From assembly GCF_015706575.1 (NCBI RefSeq), contig NW_024037068.1:868001-932000 (forward strand): a DNA stretch of 64,000 nucleotides, written 5' to 3'. The translations under genes and the position numbers were made by a program. Below the pieces are notes generated by a model. The model was not told the origin of the DNA. It searched no databases and saw only the letters and a program-made list of their open reading frames with translations. Below, one piece after another: positions 37,501 through 45,690 of the stretch. Every line of letters begins with the position of its first letter. The stretch's first letter is position 1. The DNA comes from Patiria miniata. Taxonomy: Eukaryota > Echinodermata > Asteroidea > Valvatida > Asterinidae.

Positions 37501-40500
37501 CCCTTGACCTTTCGGCCCCAAATGCAATAGGCTTCTCAGGATTACCAAGAACAATACACAAACCAAATTTGAAATTCATATGTAAAGTATTTCTCAAGTT
37601 ATCGCGCTGACAAAATTTCTATTGTTTCAGCCACTGTGACCTTGACCCTTGACCTTTCGGCCCCAAATGCAAAAGGCTTCTAAGGATTACCAAGGACAAT
37701 CCACAAACCAAATTTGAAGTTCATATGTTAAGTATTTTTCAAGTTATCGCGCTGACAAAATTTCTATTGTTTCAGCCACTGTGACCTTGACCCTTGACCT
37801 TTCGGCCCCAAATGCAAAAGGCTTCTTAGGATTACCAAGGACAATCCACAAACCAAATTTGAAGTTCATATGTTAAGTATTTCTCAAGTTATCGCGCTGA
37901 CAAGATTTGTCCGGACACACACACCCACACACCCACCCATACTTGTTTCACATGACTAGTGTGGACTTTCCATTGCTTTCGTGTAGTTAAGAAAAACCAG
38001 TGAAAAAACTCATTTTTCTCAAACTGTGAAAACTCTTTCAACCCAATTTTTTTTCTATGATTCCCTTTAGTGTTTCTCTTCATTCTGCTACAAATAAACC
38101 TAACCCAAAAATGCCTCTAAACCTGTTTTCCAGAAATGGGGAAACACTGTGTGGACGTGGGGTAAGTCCACACAACGTCGGTGCTACCTACATTATGTGG
38201 ACGTCTTTTGTTCGGAAGTCCACACTGCGTATGTAAGACAAACTCACCCACCCACACACACACCCACACACCCACCCACCCACCCACCCACGGAAGGACA
38301 AGGCGGAAACAGTATGCCCCTTCGGCTTCGCCGCGGGGCATAAAAAATCTAAAGAAGGGTACTGAACAACTAACCTGATGAACTTTCAGCTCAGCTTCAG
38401 CTGTATATTCCGAGAAAAACAGCGTTCTATGATCTCGATTTCAAATCAAAAGTTGCTGAATCATGTTTTGAATTGGGTCTGAATTCAGCGTCCAAGACAC
38501 GCTCTCACTGAGCCAATTGCAGCTAGGCGATGTTGCGCACTGATCTGACAAATTATAGCAACTGCGCGCGTGTGTGCGTCGTGCCAATGCTTGCGCGCTT
38601 TGCTGCGAAACGAAATTAACTACTAACTTAAATTTCCCACGGTGTGCCTTAAGAAGCACCGTTGTAAAGGCCTTCTTTTGTCAATTTCTTTAAAGTGACA
38701 GCTTTCCAGAAAGAATAATTTCACAGGGAGTTTAGTTCCCTTACTATCTTTCAACCAAGTATGTTTTTCAACAAGAATTACGTCAGTTACTTTTTGGATA
38801 GCTGCAAATGATGGACTCTAGCTTTAAAACATTCCAAAGGGATCCTTTGATGTACACTGCTTGGGACTGAATGGAAACCCTTTCAGTTCAGCAACCTTCA
38901 TGGTTAGAGTAGTCCTTGGCCAATGGCAAGTGCAACAAGCCAGGGCGAAAAGAGGGTGCAATCAAAAGCATGAATGATCCAAAATCTACTTACTGAACAA
39001 GATCTTTCTTTTCCCTTCGTTGAACTGTCTTACAAATTATACCCAAGTCTTTGCAAATATTTTAAGATACTGGCTTCTTGATTTCTTATCATGTGGTCAC
39101 CACCTTGGCTGGCCCTTTTTGACGGAGATTCTTGTAAAAGAAAAGCGGAGTAAGGTTGGACTCACATTGAGCGGTGCGTTGACATCGGCCCCAGCATCCA
39201 GCAGGAGTTTACAGGCCTCTGGGCTCTTCTGAGCTGCATAGTGCAGGGGCTGTCTGCCTCCCTACAACATAAACAACAGCACATATGCATGAATCATTAG
39301 ACCTTTGGCATCCAGTGACCATCTTTGGGGTCACGCTGTCCACATCCCACGAGAAAGTTTCTGAGTTAGGAAGCTCGAAACACTGCTTGTTTGGGTGTCC
39401 TTTTGTTTACATTATTTATCTTGTGTCTAAAACCCTACGATATACCAGCTATGTGGTTGTGAAGGTCAACATGCACATGGACATGTGGATGTTCGCAGGC
39501 GAAATCTTTGAAAATCAATTTCTCCTGTTTGGAAGACCGTATCGTCACGCAACTTTCAGGGTTTATTTCCCTTATAAATGATCCAACTATGTGCTTAATA
39601 TCGTTTTGATATGTCGCTGAAATTGGAAAAATAGGCTTGGGTACATCAATTTTTCAAAGCTATAACACATGGCACTTGCAATATCTGTCAATCTTTTCAA
39701 ACCTCATGAATATTAATAAGGTTCCTATCCATTATGGTGAGCAGTAAACATTTGCAGTAGCGCCTCCTTCACAAGTTATTAATAAATATCACCCTTTTTG
39801 CCGGCTTCCATTGGTCGATACCGAGACCCACGCGAAGACATGCCGAGTCACGCTATGAATATGCCCCAAAATCGGCCAACCTGAAAACCATGCATCTATA
39901 TATGAATTTGGTCGGAAAAAAGTTGAAATTTGGAATATACTTACATATGTAGATGATAGCTAGCGTTCAATTATTCGTGAAATAAATAGTTAGTTTTGGG
40001 GACCTTTAAGAACGATTTTATAATTTAACCTTTTAATTAAGACTGAACTATTTTCTGAAAAACACAGCATCCAAAAGCCATGTTTTTGGGGGTTGCATGA
40101 ATTTCACTGCTCTGATGGTAGCGCACATTTACGTAATCGGATTAACTTTTTTGAACAATGGTGATGCATAGGCTTTCGCAACCACAAGGCTGTATTCCAG
40201 TGGTTTAATGGTTTAATCCTTTGTTGATTTGAATTCCAGTGTTGGAGTCGAGTTCTCAAATCTGAGTATAGAGTACTTTAGTGGCTGACTCCTGCATGGC
40301 CAACCCTTCCAGTGCACGAAAGATATCAGAGAATGAGTTTCTTCTTTGCCCCAGATTATTGACCAATGACGTGAGACGATCGGCTCATCAATATGCATGA
40401 GATGCAAATGATTGTACTACTCACTAAGTCCCGAGACTCCACTGCAGACACATCAGCTTTTGCGGCCAATAACACTGGGATGGCTGTTGGGTTTGCCATA

Positions 40501-43500
40501 GCCGCAGCATGCAGAGGCGTTGAACCATTCTGGAATCAAACGAAAAACAAGTGATTCACACCAACCGTAATAAGAAGATCCTTCCAAATTCAGCTGGAGG
40601 TTTGTAAGGTTCTGGATGATACAGACAACCACTTGTACAAGTCCAGGGGCTCAATTTCGCCCCTTGAAAGTTCAAGTCGAGTAAAAAGACGTGCCATTTG
40701 GTTCCTGCAGCGGAAGATTTTAAGGTATAGTAGATCATTTTGCAGCTATCTAGAAAGTGACTGACCAAATTGTTCAAAAGATTACTATGTTACAAAAAAA
40801 AGTAATGGCAATAATTAAACATGCTGTCATTTTGATGAATTTTTTTTAAAAGAAGATCATTGCCAAAGATGAGACAAGTGATGCATTTTTAGAAATTTGC
40901 ATGGTTGCTTTGTAATTAGGCCAATCTGTGAATGGGTCACGCAAGCGTTGACATGATGCACGCACGCGTATGGTTGCTATTATTTGTGAGTTCAGTGTGT
41001 GACATCATGCAGCTGAAATCAGCTGAGTGAGAATATGTTCCAGAAGCTGCTTTCATGGCAAATTCAAAATATGACTTGGCAACTTTTGTAGTGCGCCCGG
41101 AACATTATAATTCTTGGAATATACAAACTTCATCAGGTAAGTTGTTAAAGCGCCTATCTTTAGATTTTGAGCACTTCTGACACTTTGAATGAGAGCATTA
41201 AATGCACAAAAAGAGAAATGATACAATAATAATACCATAGTCTTTATATGGCGCACGTATCTACCAACAATTAGGTACTCATATTATATTTTTTTGAAGA
41301 CAGCTAAATGAAGTTTATGGGAAAAAAATAATTGAGATCCATTATGTAGCACGTTTTATAGAGGGTATACAAGGCTGGAATTTAAAAAAAAAACCAGTCA
41401 ATTGATTGATTTTAACTGCAAGGATAACTTGGCACAGTATGCATGTTTGCATAGCCCTGGGTTCACAAGATCTTTATTGCAAACACAAAGTCCGGAGACT
41501 TCACATGCAAAATCGAGTGATGATTTAGAAATATGTCTGGGACCTACGTCATCGGCCTGGTTGACATTTGCACCCGCTTCAAGGAGAATCTTGCAGGATT
41601 CAGTGTTCCGTTCAGCAGCGGCGATCAACGCGGTGGCACCATTCTGGAAGTTGGACATAAAAATTTAAGAATTTTCAGGAGGAAAAAAAAATATAGGCAA
41701 GTTATCTGATGCTTCTGTCACACATGAGGATTTGAGGGAAAAAAGGCTCCGAGAGTGCATCTGTTTCTGTGAGGTTCCGGTGTTGTAGTCAAGAGTAACG
41801 AGTACAGCCGAGTTCTTAGACTGCAGAGAAAGATTACAAGTGCGAGTACTTCTGAAAACAAGAACAGGTCTCCGCATACAAGTCCTTGGACCACCGAATA
41901 CGAGTACGAGTACTTGTATTTTCGAGTACTGGTACGAGTCCTATAACATTGTGCTTGAAGCCAAAAATTATGTGTTAAGTACTTGTGATAAAAACTACGG
42001 ACAGTCTTTGTAAGCATTTTTCAATAATTTGAAATTCATTTTCTTTAATCTCCAATAGCAGTCCCAAATCAAAGTGTTTTCAAAGGAAATGAGACTAGAA
42101 AATTTAGGTCATTTAATAAAATTAAGAAGTTGAAGTTGAGTACTTTTTCCGGGTACATGGAGTTAGGTTGCCGGGTACGAGTAGGAGTACAAGCATAGGT
42201 CTCCGAGAACAAGTACTTCCGAGTACAAGAATGAGTACGAGTACTCTAGAAAAGGTACTCGAGTAGTACTCAAGTATTAGTACCAAGTACGAGTACTACA
42301 ACACTGTGAGGTACAAAGTACATGTACTGACCAAATGTCATTGGTGGATTACGCAAAACGCGTAAGAGGTTAGGATAAAAGGTTGCCATAGTAACCTCGC
42401 TAAATGTCAAGTTGATGTCGGCTCCTTTGTCCAGAAGGATTCTGCACATCCCTGGGGAACTGAAAGCTGCTCGCATCAGCAATGTAAAGCCTTCAAACAG
42501 GAGCTGCCAGTGGGAAAACAAAACATACACGATTTAATATGATGGGATATTGCAATTAGAAGATGTACAGCATCAGTAAAAAAAAAACGAAACCCAAATG
42601 TCGGGACCACTGTTTAAGCGAAGTTCTGCATGTAGCACTTTCAAAATCTAGGATATGAAATCCCAATTCATAAGCTTTCTTTTAGTACAAGAATCATTCA
42701 CATCACTCATGTACTTTTCAAACGGTTCTGTCCACGGATCACAAAAACGTAAGTGTTCTTTCAGCAAAACGAAAACAAATCACACAGGAATGTGTGTGAA
42801 TCGTTTGGGTTTTGCTGAAAGAACGCACACCTTTTTGTGATCCGTGGACAGAACTTTAAAAATGTAGTGGTGTTTAACTTCAGTTACTTAAAGTGATTTG
42901 AATGATTCTTGTACTACAAGAAAGTGTATGAATTGGGCTTTCATATTCTAAATTTTGAAAGTGCTACATGCAGAACTTCACTAAAACAAAAGTCCCAACA
43001 TTTGGGGTTTGTTTTTTTTACTTACCCCGTACATGTAAATGTAAATTTACATGTAAATTCAGAACTGGGCTTTTACCCATTACTACCATTATAACAGTGG
43101 TGTCAGTCAGCTTGTTAAAGAAAAAGAAGGGGAAAAAATATGCATCTGCCTTCCACTTCGAAATAAAATATTTAAAAAACTGTCAAATGAAAGACATATA
43201 TGCACAACTAGCTATAGGGCCACGAGAATGTCCAACATGGCTTCTTCACGGAAGCAGTGCTCTACATGGGTAACATTCCCACCTGGTCAGGACCTGGGTT
43301 TACCCAGGAAGAAAATCCAAAAATGTACACCGACCCGTTTCAGTCACAAAGAAGTGTGAATGGTGGGCCTTGCTAACCTGAACCTATATTAAAATAGATC
43401 CAGTTCTGTTCATGACATCATGGTTGACTTCAATATGGGCAGGCGAAACGATAGGGTCTATTACGCATGAACAGATTTGCTGATTAATTAGGCAAGACCT

Positions 43501-44100
43501 CGTCTCTTGACTTCCTAGATTTTGTCCAATCAGCGAGCGCTTTCTATATCGGGTCTTCGGTCATTCACCCGTTGCACGTCATAGACAATGGATACACAAA
43601 AAAAAGTGTCACGCGCTCTGCATCATGTTACGGAATATCTTGCCCGGCTGTTGTTGTATTACAAAACACTGCATTCGAATTGACCAATCAAACCATTCAG
43701 TCCTGATTTAGGAATGGAATGACATCACAATTTAGCAAAATTGACTTTGATTGGCTGGCGCGCTGCTTGCATATATCTGCGTGTCAAGATATATCAGATG
43801 TTATACAGGAGATTGGCTCTGTGGATAAAGGGTGAAATACTCAGACGATAGCTGAATCACAAATTCAAATAAAAAAAAAACACATTACGAATCAATTTTG
43901 TACTAGACGCAAGTTTGTAAAGACAATTATCAGAAAATCTCTCCCACATGCCGCTAATTCACCTCGCCTCTGAAATTCACATCAATATCATAATTCGCCA
44001 ACAGTTGTGTTCCCACGGCGACGTTGTCTTCATGGATAGCTTTCAGAAGCATGTATGGCGCCTTCTCTGCTGGTGATAATGCATTGTATTGTGCAGCCAT
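16334..44100 (-). CDS. Ankyrin-repeat protein with acidic C-terminal tail, 23 coding exons, about 818 aa
   Basis: The minus-strand gene runs from ATG at 44100 to TGA at 16334-16336. Exon 1 (46 aa) begins MAAQYNALSPAEKAPYMLLK. Exons 2-22 each encode one ankyrin repeat of 32-36 residues (pattern DG-TPLH-AA, C-LLL-AGA-VN). Exon 23 holds a degenerate half repeat and a tail made almost only of Glu and Asp. Every junction has GT-AG borders and phase 0, and the lengths sum to one open frame. The long ankyrin solenoid suggests a protein-binding scaffold; there is no membrane segment, signal peptide, SAM, DEATH or kinase domain. I cannot name an orthologue. A non-coding first exon may lie near 45588-45690. 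A missed small exon cannot be excluded, since phase 0 at every border would hide it. Confidence 0.85.
16340..16450. repeat. TTCATC-type triplet repeat (encodes the acidic tail)
   Basis: Imperfect array of tcttca, tcctct and close variants. On the minus strand it reads as GAA/GAG/GAT codons in the ankyrin gene; on the plus strand it gives spurious Ser- or Phe/Ile-rich frames. Confidence 0.85.
16790..17490. repeat. 'gaggggcac' repeat block, copy 2
   Basis: Partner of 13300-13990, including the 'gcgagaggggcac' units and the terminal 'ttttgttggcctggga'. It lies in the last ankyrin-gene intron. Confidence 0.6.
18175..18415 (-). mobile_element. tRNA-derived SINE, minus orientation
   Basis: Read on the minus strand it matches the SINE at 23688-24050: 'gtggcctcgtgg', a box-B-like 'gggttcgagtcc', 'cccttgggcaagg', then 'tgggtacc'. 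The 3' tail is missing. It lies in the last intron of the ankyrin gene. Confidence 0.7.
18593..18688 (-). CDS. Ankyrin gene exon 22
   Basis: 32 residues (708-739): DGWTAVHYAVMKDAECVR and LLRAGANAEIKM, the last full repeat. The donor is 'gtactc'. Confidence 0.83.
19201..19270. repeat. 70-bp near-perfect hairpin
   Basis: 'gtaaagcgcatgcgtagtag' is mirrored by 'ctactacgcatgcgcattta' around a short centre 'cacgggtaacccgtg'. It lies in intron 21 of the ankyrin gene. Confidence 0.75.
19918..20016 (-). CDS. Ankyrin gene exon 21
   Basis: 33 residues (675-707): GKLPLHNAAQSSNVKS and QYLINKGAPLDAVD. Paralogous to exon 13. Confidence 0.85.
20084..20944. mobile_element. TTAA-flanked inverted-repeat MITE (piggyBac-like), copy 1
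   Basis: It begins TTAAAGG with 'cagtccatcatttgca' and ends 'gacgctacctTTAA'. The copy at 49343-49894 has the same ends in opposite orientation. TTAA flanks and AGG/CCT tips fit piggyBac-type non-autonomous elements. It is interrupted by another element at 20228-20600. No transposase. Confidence 0.65.
20228..20600. mobile_element. GGCC-tipped MITE nested in the TTAA element (Harbinger-like)
   Basis: The ends are 'ggccaaaag...ctccggtttctggtat' and 'ataccagaaactgaagtggg...ggcc', flanked by TTA on both sides (20225-20227 and 20601-20603). The uninterrupted copy at 49.7 kb shows one TTA at this spot. A 3-bp TWA target and GGCC tips fit PIF/Harbinger-type MITEs. Relatives: 32737-33407, and an end fragment at 47387. 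Confidence 0.65.
21224..21319 (-). CDS. Ankyrin gene exon 20
   Basis: 32 residues (643-674): DGETALHVAAQHN and LLDAGARMDIA. Third member of the exon 8 and 14 group. Confidence 0.86.
22689..22790 (-). CDS. Ankyrin gene exon 19
   Basis: 34 residues (609-642): DGATPLFIAAEKD and ILIEAGCELDTQD. It has no clear partner in the earlier block. Confidence 0.83.
23082..23177 (-). CDS. Ankyrin gene exon 18
   Basis: 32 residues (577-608): NGMTPIFNASKANP and LLIKAGATVQIQ. Paralogous to exon 12. Confidence 0.84.
23688..24050 (+). mobile_element. tRNA-derived SINE, full length
   Basis: The head 'gtggcctcgtggttaaggg' has a box A and 'ggtttgaatcc' resembles box B. The body has 'cccttgggcaaggcacttt' and 'gggtacctgtgagggcag', and the 3' end 'gcgctttataaat' is followed by an (ATT)n-like tail. 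It lies in intron 17 of the ankyrin gene, antisense to it. Confidence 0.78.
24883..24981 (-). CDS. Ankyrin gene exon 17
   Basis: 33 residues (544-576): HGWTPLHSAANMKHPAA and LLIAKGADVEAK. Paralogous to exon 11. Confidence 0.85.
25845..26046. mobile_element. Short inverted-repeat MITE next to a splice donor
   Basis: The 17-base end 'atggaccgatccagtaa' is perfectly mirrored at the right end. Length is 202 bp with no coding capacity. It ends 17 bases from ankyrin exon 16 on its donor side. Confidence 0.65.
26064..26162 (-). CDS. Ankyrin gene exon 16
   Basis: 33 residues (511-543): GETPLHMAAVMNSTK and ILIERGADIHARN. Paralogous to exon 10. An inverted-repeat element ends 17 bases beyond the exon on the donor side. 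Confidence 0.85.
26219..26495 (-). mobile_element. tRNA-derived SINE, minus orientation, second subtype
   Basis: On the minus strand: 'gagcgccgtggtgcaatgg', box B 'ggattcaaacc', 'cttgggcaag', 'gggtacctgtgaaggtag', then 'agcgctttgagacc' and 'agcgctatataagc'. It differs from the 23.7 kb SINE in the tRNA-like head and in the 3' end. Confidence 0.68.
26592..27100 (-). mobile_element. SINE split by a DNA element
   Basis: SINE sequence ('ccatctctgccctcacagg') runs to about 26665, is interrupted by the element at 26666-26989, and resumes with 'tgtcttgcccaaatac', a box-B-like 'ttcgaattcc' and 'cagaccacgaggc'. Both halves are in minus orientation. Confidence 0.6.
26666..26989. mobile_element. 324-bp inverted-repeat MITE inside a SINE
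   Basis: The ends mirror each other: 'cactggactttttt' near the left and 'aaaaaagtccagtg' near the right, extending outward with mismatches. It is flanked by a 6-base direct repeat 'ctaaag' (26660-26665 and 26990-26995), read as the target-site duplication. Confidence 0.65.
27226..27324 (-). CDS. Ankyrin gene exon 15
   Basis: 33 residues (478-510): GKVPMFFAALGDN and AIQHLLDKGANF. Paralogous to exon 9. Confidence 0.85.
27839..27934 (-). CDS. Ankyrin gene exon 14
   Basis: 32 residues (446-477): DGKTALHHAVKDD and LLDAGAKYDCKD. Paralogous to exons 8 and 20. Confidence 0.86.
28715..28990. repeat. 53-bp tandem repeat, about five copies
   Basis: 'agagcagtca' recurs at 28731, 28784, 28837, 28890 and 28943, exactly 53 bases apart. 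Each unit includes 'tatactatgaaacaatagca'. It lies in intron 13 of the ankyrin gene. Confidence 0.9.
29424..29522 (-). CDS. Ankyrin gene exon 13
   Basis: 33 residues (413-445): DGTTPLHRAVQSSNVES and QYLIEKGASIDAVD. It is matched by exon 21. Confidence 0.86.
29942..30037 (-). CDS. Ankyrin gene exon 12
   Basis: 32 residues (381-412): DGMTPIFPAAHAS and LLIEAGANVNV. It shares GMTPIF with exon 18. Confidence 0.86.
31097..31192 (-). CDS. Ankyrin gene exon 11
   Basis: 32 residues (349-380): DGLSPLHYAAIEHPEA and ILLAKGADIEAK. It shares HP-A and KGAD-EAK with exon 17. Confidence 0.86.
31337..31570 (+). mobile_element. SINE-like sequence (head 'catggccttgcggttaagag')
   Basis: A tRNA-like head with a box A, a degraded middle, 'cccttaagcaaggcaatta', then 'ggtcccatgtgttgtgtaa' and 'agagggggtttgcctgggt'. 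It differs from the other SINEs after the first 110 bases. Confidence 0.5.
32512..32610 (-). CDS. Ankyrin gene exon 10
   Basis: 33 residues (316-348): GNSPLHCAAMKNSTK and LLIDKGADLQAKN. It shares NSTK with exon 16. Confidence 0.86.
32737..33407. mobile_element. GGCC-tipped MITE, copy 2 (Harbinger-like)
   Basis: The ends 'aaaaaagtctccggtttctg' and 'agaaaccggagac...ggtc' are inverted repeats flanked by TAA at 32734-32736 and 33408-33410. The interior matches the copy at 20.2-20.6 kb in opposite orientation plus extra sequence. It lies in intron 9 of the ankyrin gene. Confidence 0.62.
33717..33815 (-). CDS. Ankyrin gene exon 9
   Basis: 33 residues (283-315): NVPMILAAVGDN and AIQHLLDKGARLDE. 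Close relative of exon 15. Confidence 0.85.
33995..34255 (+). mobile_element. tRNA-derived SINE, different family
   Basis: The head 'ggttggcgtagcggtac' and box B 'gggttcaaattc' are followed by 'gggttttcccgggaatattc' and 'gtttctgcaggcttgcgag', ending in an A-rich 'aataaataacaataaaa'. Confidence 0.6.
34490..34585 (-). CDS. Ankyrin gene exon 8
   Basis: 32 residues (251-282): TGSTALHYAARSN and LLDAGAKYDCKD. It is nearly the same as exon 14 and related to exon 20. Confidence 0.86.
34809..35311. mobile_element. 503-bp foldback MITE with CAGGGTGAGTAAA ends, copy 1
   Basis: It begins CAGGGTGAGTAAA, ends TTTACTCACCCTG and is flanked by TA on both sides. The inverted arms run about 240 bases, for example 'gtccacggatcacaaaaa' against 'tttttgtgattcgtggac'. 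TA targets and the CAGGGTG tip fit Tc1/mariner-type MITEs. It is in intron 7 of the ankyrin gene. Confidence 0.72.
35999..36103 (-). CDS. Ankyrin gene exon 7
   Basis: 35 residues (216-250): GGSPLHEVTDPGVD and ALLKAGADVEATD. The donor 'gtacgt' was chosen to keep phase 0. Confidence 0.78.
36700..36801 (-). CDS. Ankyrin gene exon 6
   Basis: 34 residues (182-215): AETAILVAASKAPQCCQ and VLIDAGANVNVQ. The TPLH motif is degenerate (TAIL). Confidence 0.8.
37185..37912. repeat. 145-bp tandem repeat, five copies
   Basis: 'gccactgtgaccttgaccc' starts at 37195, 37340, 37485, 37630 and 37775, always 145 bases apart. Units are over 90% alike by eye and include 'aaaccaaatttgaagttcat'. Each holds TGACCTTGA, the reverse complement of TCAAGGTCA. 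It is in intron 5 of the ankyrin gene. Confidence 0.92.
38247..38292. repeat. CACCCA/CACACC simple repeat
   Basis: Low-complexity array of cacc and cacaca units. A similar shorter tract lies at 37914-37940, just after the 145-bp array. Confidence 0.85.
38345..38825. mobile_element. TTAA-type MITE, truncated copy
   Basis: It follows the 49343-49894 element from 'aatctaaagaagggt' through 'gttactttttggatagctgc' to 'aaatgatgga', but lacks the left tip. It is in intron 5 of the ankyrin gene. Confidence 0.6.
39166..39261 (-). CDS. Ankyrin gene exon 5
   Basis: 32 residues (150-181): GGRQPLHYAAQKSPEACK and LLLDAGADVN, close to consensus. Confidence 0.85.
40425..40529 (-). CDS. Ankyrin gene exon 4
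   Basis: 35 residues (115-149): NGSTPLHAAAMANP and VLLAAKADVSAVES. It is slightly long at the C-terminal loop. Confidence 0.82.
40860..41215. mobile_element. TTAA-type MITE, diverged partial copy
   Basis: It shares 'cagctgaaatcagctgagtg', 'cttcatcaggtaagttg' and 'tctttagattttga' in the same order as the 20.6-20.9 kb part of copy 1. Confidence 0.45.
41548..41643 (-). CDS. Ankyrin gene exon 3
   Basis: 32 residues (83-114): NGATALIAAAERN and ILLEAGANVN. Confidence 0.85.
41765..42310. repeat. Degenerate 'gagtac' array with inverted ends
   Basis: Many scattered gagtac/gtactc words, with ends 'gtgttgtagtcaagag' (left) and 'gagtactacaacac' (right) in inverted orientation. It is probably a degraded inverted-repeat element in intron 2 of the ankyrin gene. 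Confidence 0.5.
42396..42503 (-). CDS. Ankyrin gene exon 2
   Basis: 36 residues (47-82). GFTLLMRAAFSSPGM and ILLDKGADINL match the two ankyrin helices. The donor is 'gttact', weaker than most in this gene. Confidence 0.78.
42568..43029. mobile_element. Foldback MITE, copy 2 of the 34809 element
   Basis: Same arms as copy 1 ('cacggatcacaaaaa', 'gtgatccgtggacagaactt', 'gaaagtgctacatg'), with worn tips (CAGCATCAGTAAA and TTTACTTACCCCG) and TA on both sides. It lies in intron 1 of the same gene. Confidence 0.7.
43440..43855. repeat. Dispersed repeat, copy 1 (partners 54925-55390 and 56935-57050)
   Basis: Shared in order: 'gcgctttctatatcgggtct', 'gcgctctg', 'aaaacactgcat', 'gaatggaatgacatcac', 'ttgactttgattgg' and 'atactcagac'. 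It is a mobile-element-like sequence of unknown class. Confidence 0.6.
43963..44100 (-). CDS. Ankyrin gene exon 1 (start)
   Basis: It encodes residues 1-46 from the first ATG after an acceptor ('tcttgcag') 13-20 bases upstream. The C-terminal part (LLANYDIDVNF) looks like the second half of an ankyrin repeat. Confidence 0.8.
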
Positions 44101-44744
44101 TCTGAGACGATACCTGCAAGATACATTGAGAAAACATTATGAACTTTGTGATTATTAGAAATGAAACCAACTATGCAACAGCTAAAGTTATAACACACCT
44201 GTTGCTTGTTCTTTATCACATGTGATTCACTATTCATAAATACCCAAGACCGTTTACGCATTCCTATTGGTCAAGAGCTCGTCACGTGGCCAGTCTTAAG
44301 ACGGATGATAAAGACATGCCTAGCTGGCCTTAAATACTTTTCCAGTGTCACATGGAATTTGGGCTCGGGAAAAGTTCCATACTCGGACGTCAATTTATCT
44401 GCTGCCAAACATATTAATTGTCACCTCACCTTGTCATTTGAACCAAGAGAAATCCAGGAAGCTGTGTAAAGGTGAGAAAAATTTACTCAAAATGTGTTTT
44501 TAGAGCACATTTTGGATGCATACGTCGTGCAGAACTAACTTGAAGCAGCCGGTCAAAACTGATTGTAGTGGCTGAAAGACAGCGGTACGTTATACACATG
44601 ACATCAACAACCATGACGTCGCATGAGCCTGCCAATGATAGTGCAATACGTCATTATGAATATTTATTTTCTCATGAATATTTAGTTTGTTTCAATGGAT
44701 ACTTCAAATACGTCCAAAGATTGATTATTGCAACAGCGATCGTG

Positions 44745-44815
44745 CGCGGCCTAGCGGTTAAGAGTCTCGTGTATCAAGCAAGCGTCAGAGGTTCGAATCC
44801 CGATGAAGTAACTGA
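44745..44815 (+). mobile_element. tRNA-like sequence, probably a SINE head
   Basis: 'gcggcctagcggttaagag' (box A-like) and 'ggttcgaatcc' (box B) at tRNA spacing, without a convincing acceptor stem and followed by an A-rich tail. More likely SINE-derived than a functional tRNA. Confidence 0.45.
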
Positions 44816-45161
44816 CTGATTAATAAATAGAAATTAAGGAAAGGAGAGGGTGAGAGTAGAGGAGGGAAAGTGGAGGAATAACCATAAAAGATGTAACTTT
44901 TGGCGCTAGAAAATTAATTGAAAAAAGTGGCGCTCGAGTATGGAACTTTTTCCGTCTGATATTCACACTACACCAGCCCAGCTGCGTTTTGTGCGACATC
45001 GCGCAGTACGCGCGACCATGGAGGTGGAATGCGCAACGTGCACGCAATTGTGGAGGGGCATTCCATATTAATAGTCAGAGAGAGAGGGGTGTTTCGTAAA
45101 ACATGAAGTAAAATTGTTGAACAAAATGGTTAACAACGTTTTTGAGTAATAAAAAACGGAG

Positions 45162-45312
45162 TAATTGCAGAATACCCCGCCACTCGGAAATACACCCCTA
45201 AATTCTCTGGCTACGAGGTGCGCTGAGAATGTTTATTGAGGTCAACCAACCGTGACCTCGTCGTAGCCGGCTACGACGTGGATAGATCGAGTGGCGGGGT
45301 ATTCTGCAATTG
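45162..45312. mobile_element. 151-bp foldback element
   Basis: 'attgcagaataccccgccac' on the left is mirrored by 'gtggcggggtattctgcaat' on the right. Inner arms carry 'ctacgaggt' and 'acctcgtcgtag'. Confidence 0.7.
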
Positions 45313-45587
45313 TGCCTAAAAAACACCCTTGACTCTTATGTGATCGAAACTAAACAGGCCGGGGCCCTACATAAACAGTCGATCGAGTCATTGACAGTAC
45401 ACTACCTGACTACACTACATAATCGCCCATGTTGCAAGTTGCCCAATTTCCGGACACTAGCTTTAGCACACTCAGCACTGTGAGTGTCAGCATAGGCCCT
45501 AGTAAGTATTTTGTTTCCACTACTCACTAGATGTGGTTTCAGTCATTTCCCAGTTTATAAATAAGAGGGTGATCTTAACTGACTTAC

Positions 45588-45690
45588 GGTACGGTTCTGA
45601 AAGAAGGCCGGATATGGCGGAGCTTCTTCTAACTAATAATATGTGTGGAACTGCAGCAGCCTCAGCTCAGCTCAGAACTCAGGCCCAAAT
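45588..45690 (-). other. Candidate non-coding first exon of the ankyrin gene
   Basis: On the minus strand, 'gaccggaaattt' (an ETS-like promoter word) is followed by 'ccgccatatccggcc' and then a strong donor 'gtaagtca' (complement of 'ac' at 45586-45587). Coding exon 1 has an acceptor upstream of its ATG, so a non-coding exon is needed somewhere here. Inference only. Confidence 0.3.

Noticed and set aside
38149-38378. Thr/His/Pro-rich frames
   Set aside because: Translations of the CACCCA simple repeat.
44745-44815. Possible tRNA gene
   Set aside because: Box A and box B are present but no matching acceptor stem is evident, and it is followed by an A-rich tail; SINE-derived is more likely.
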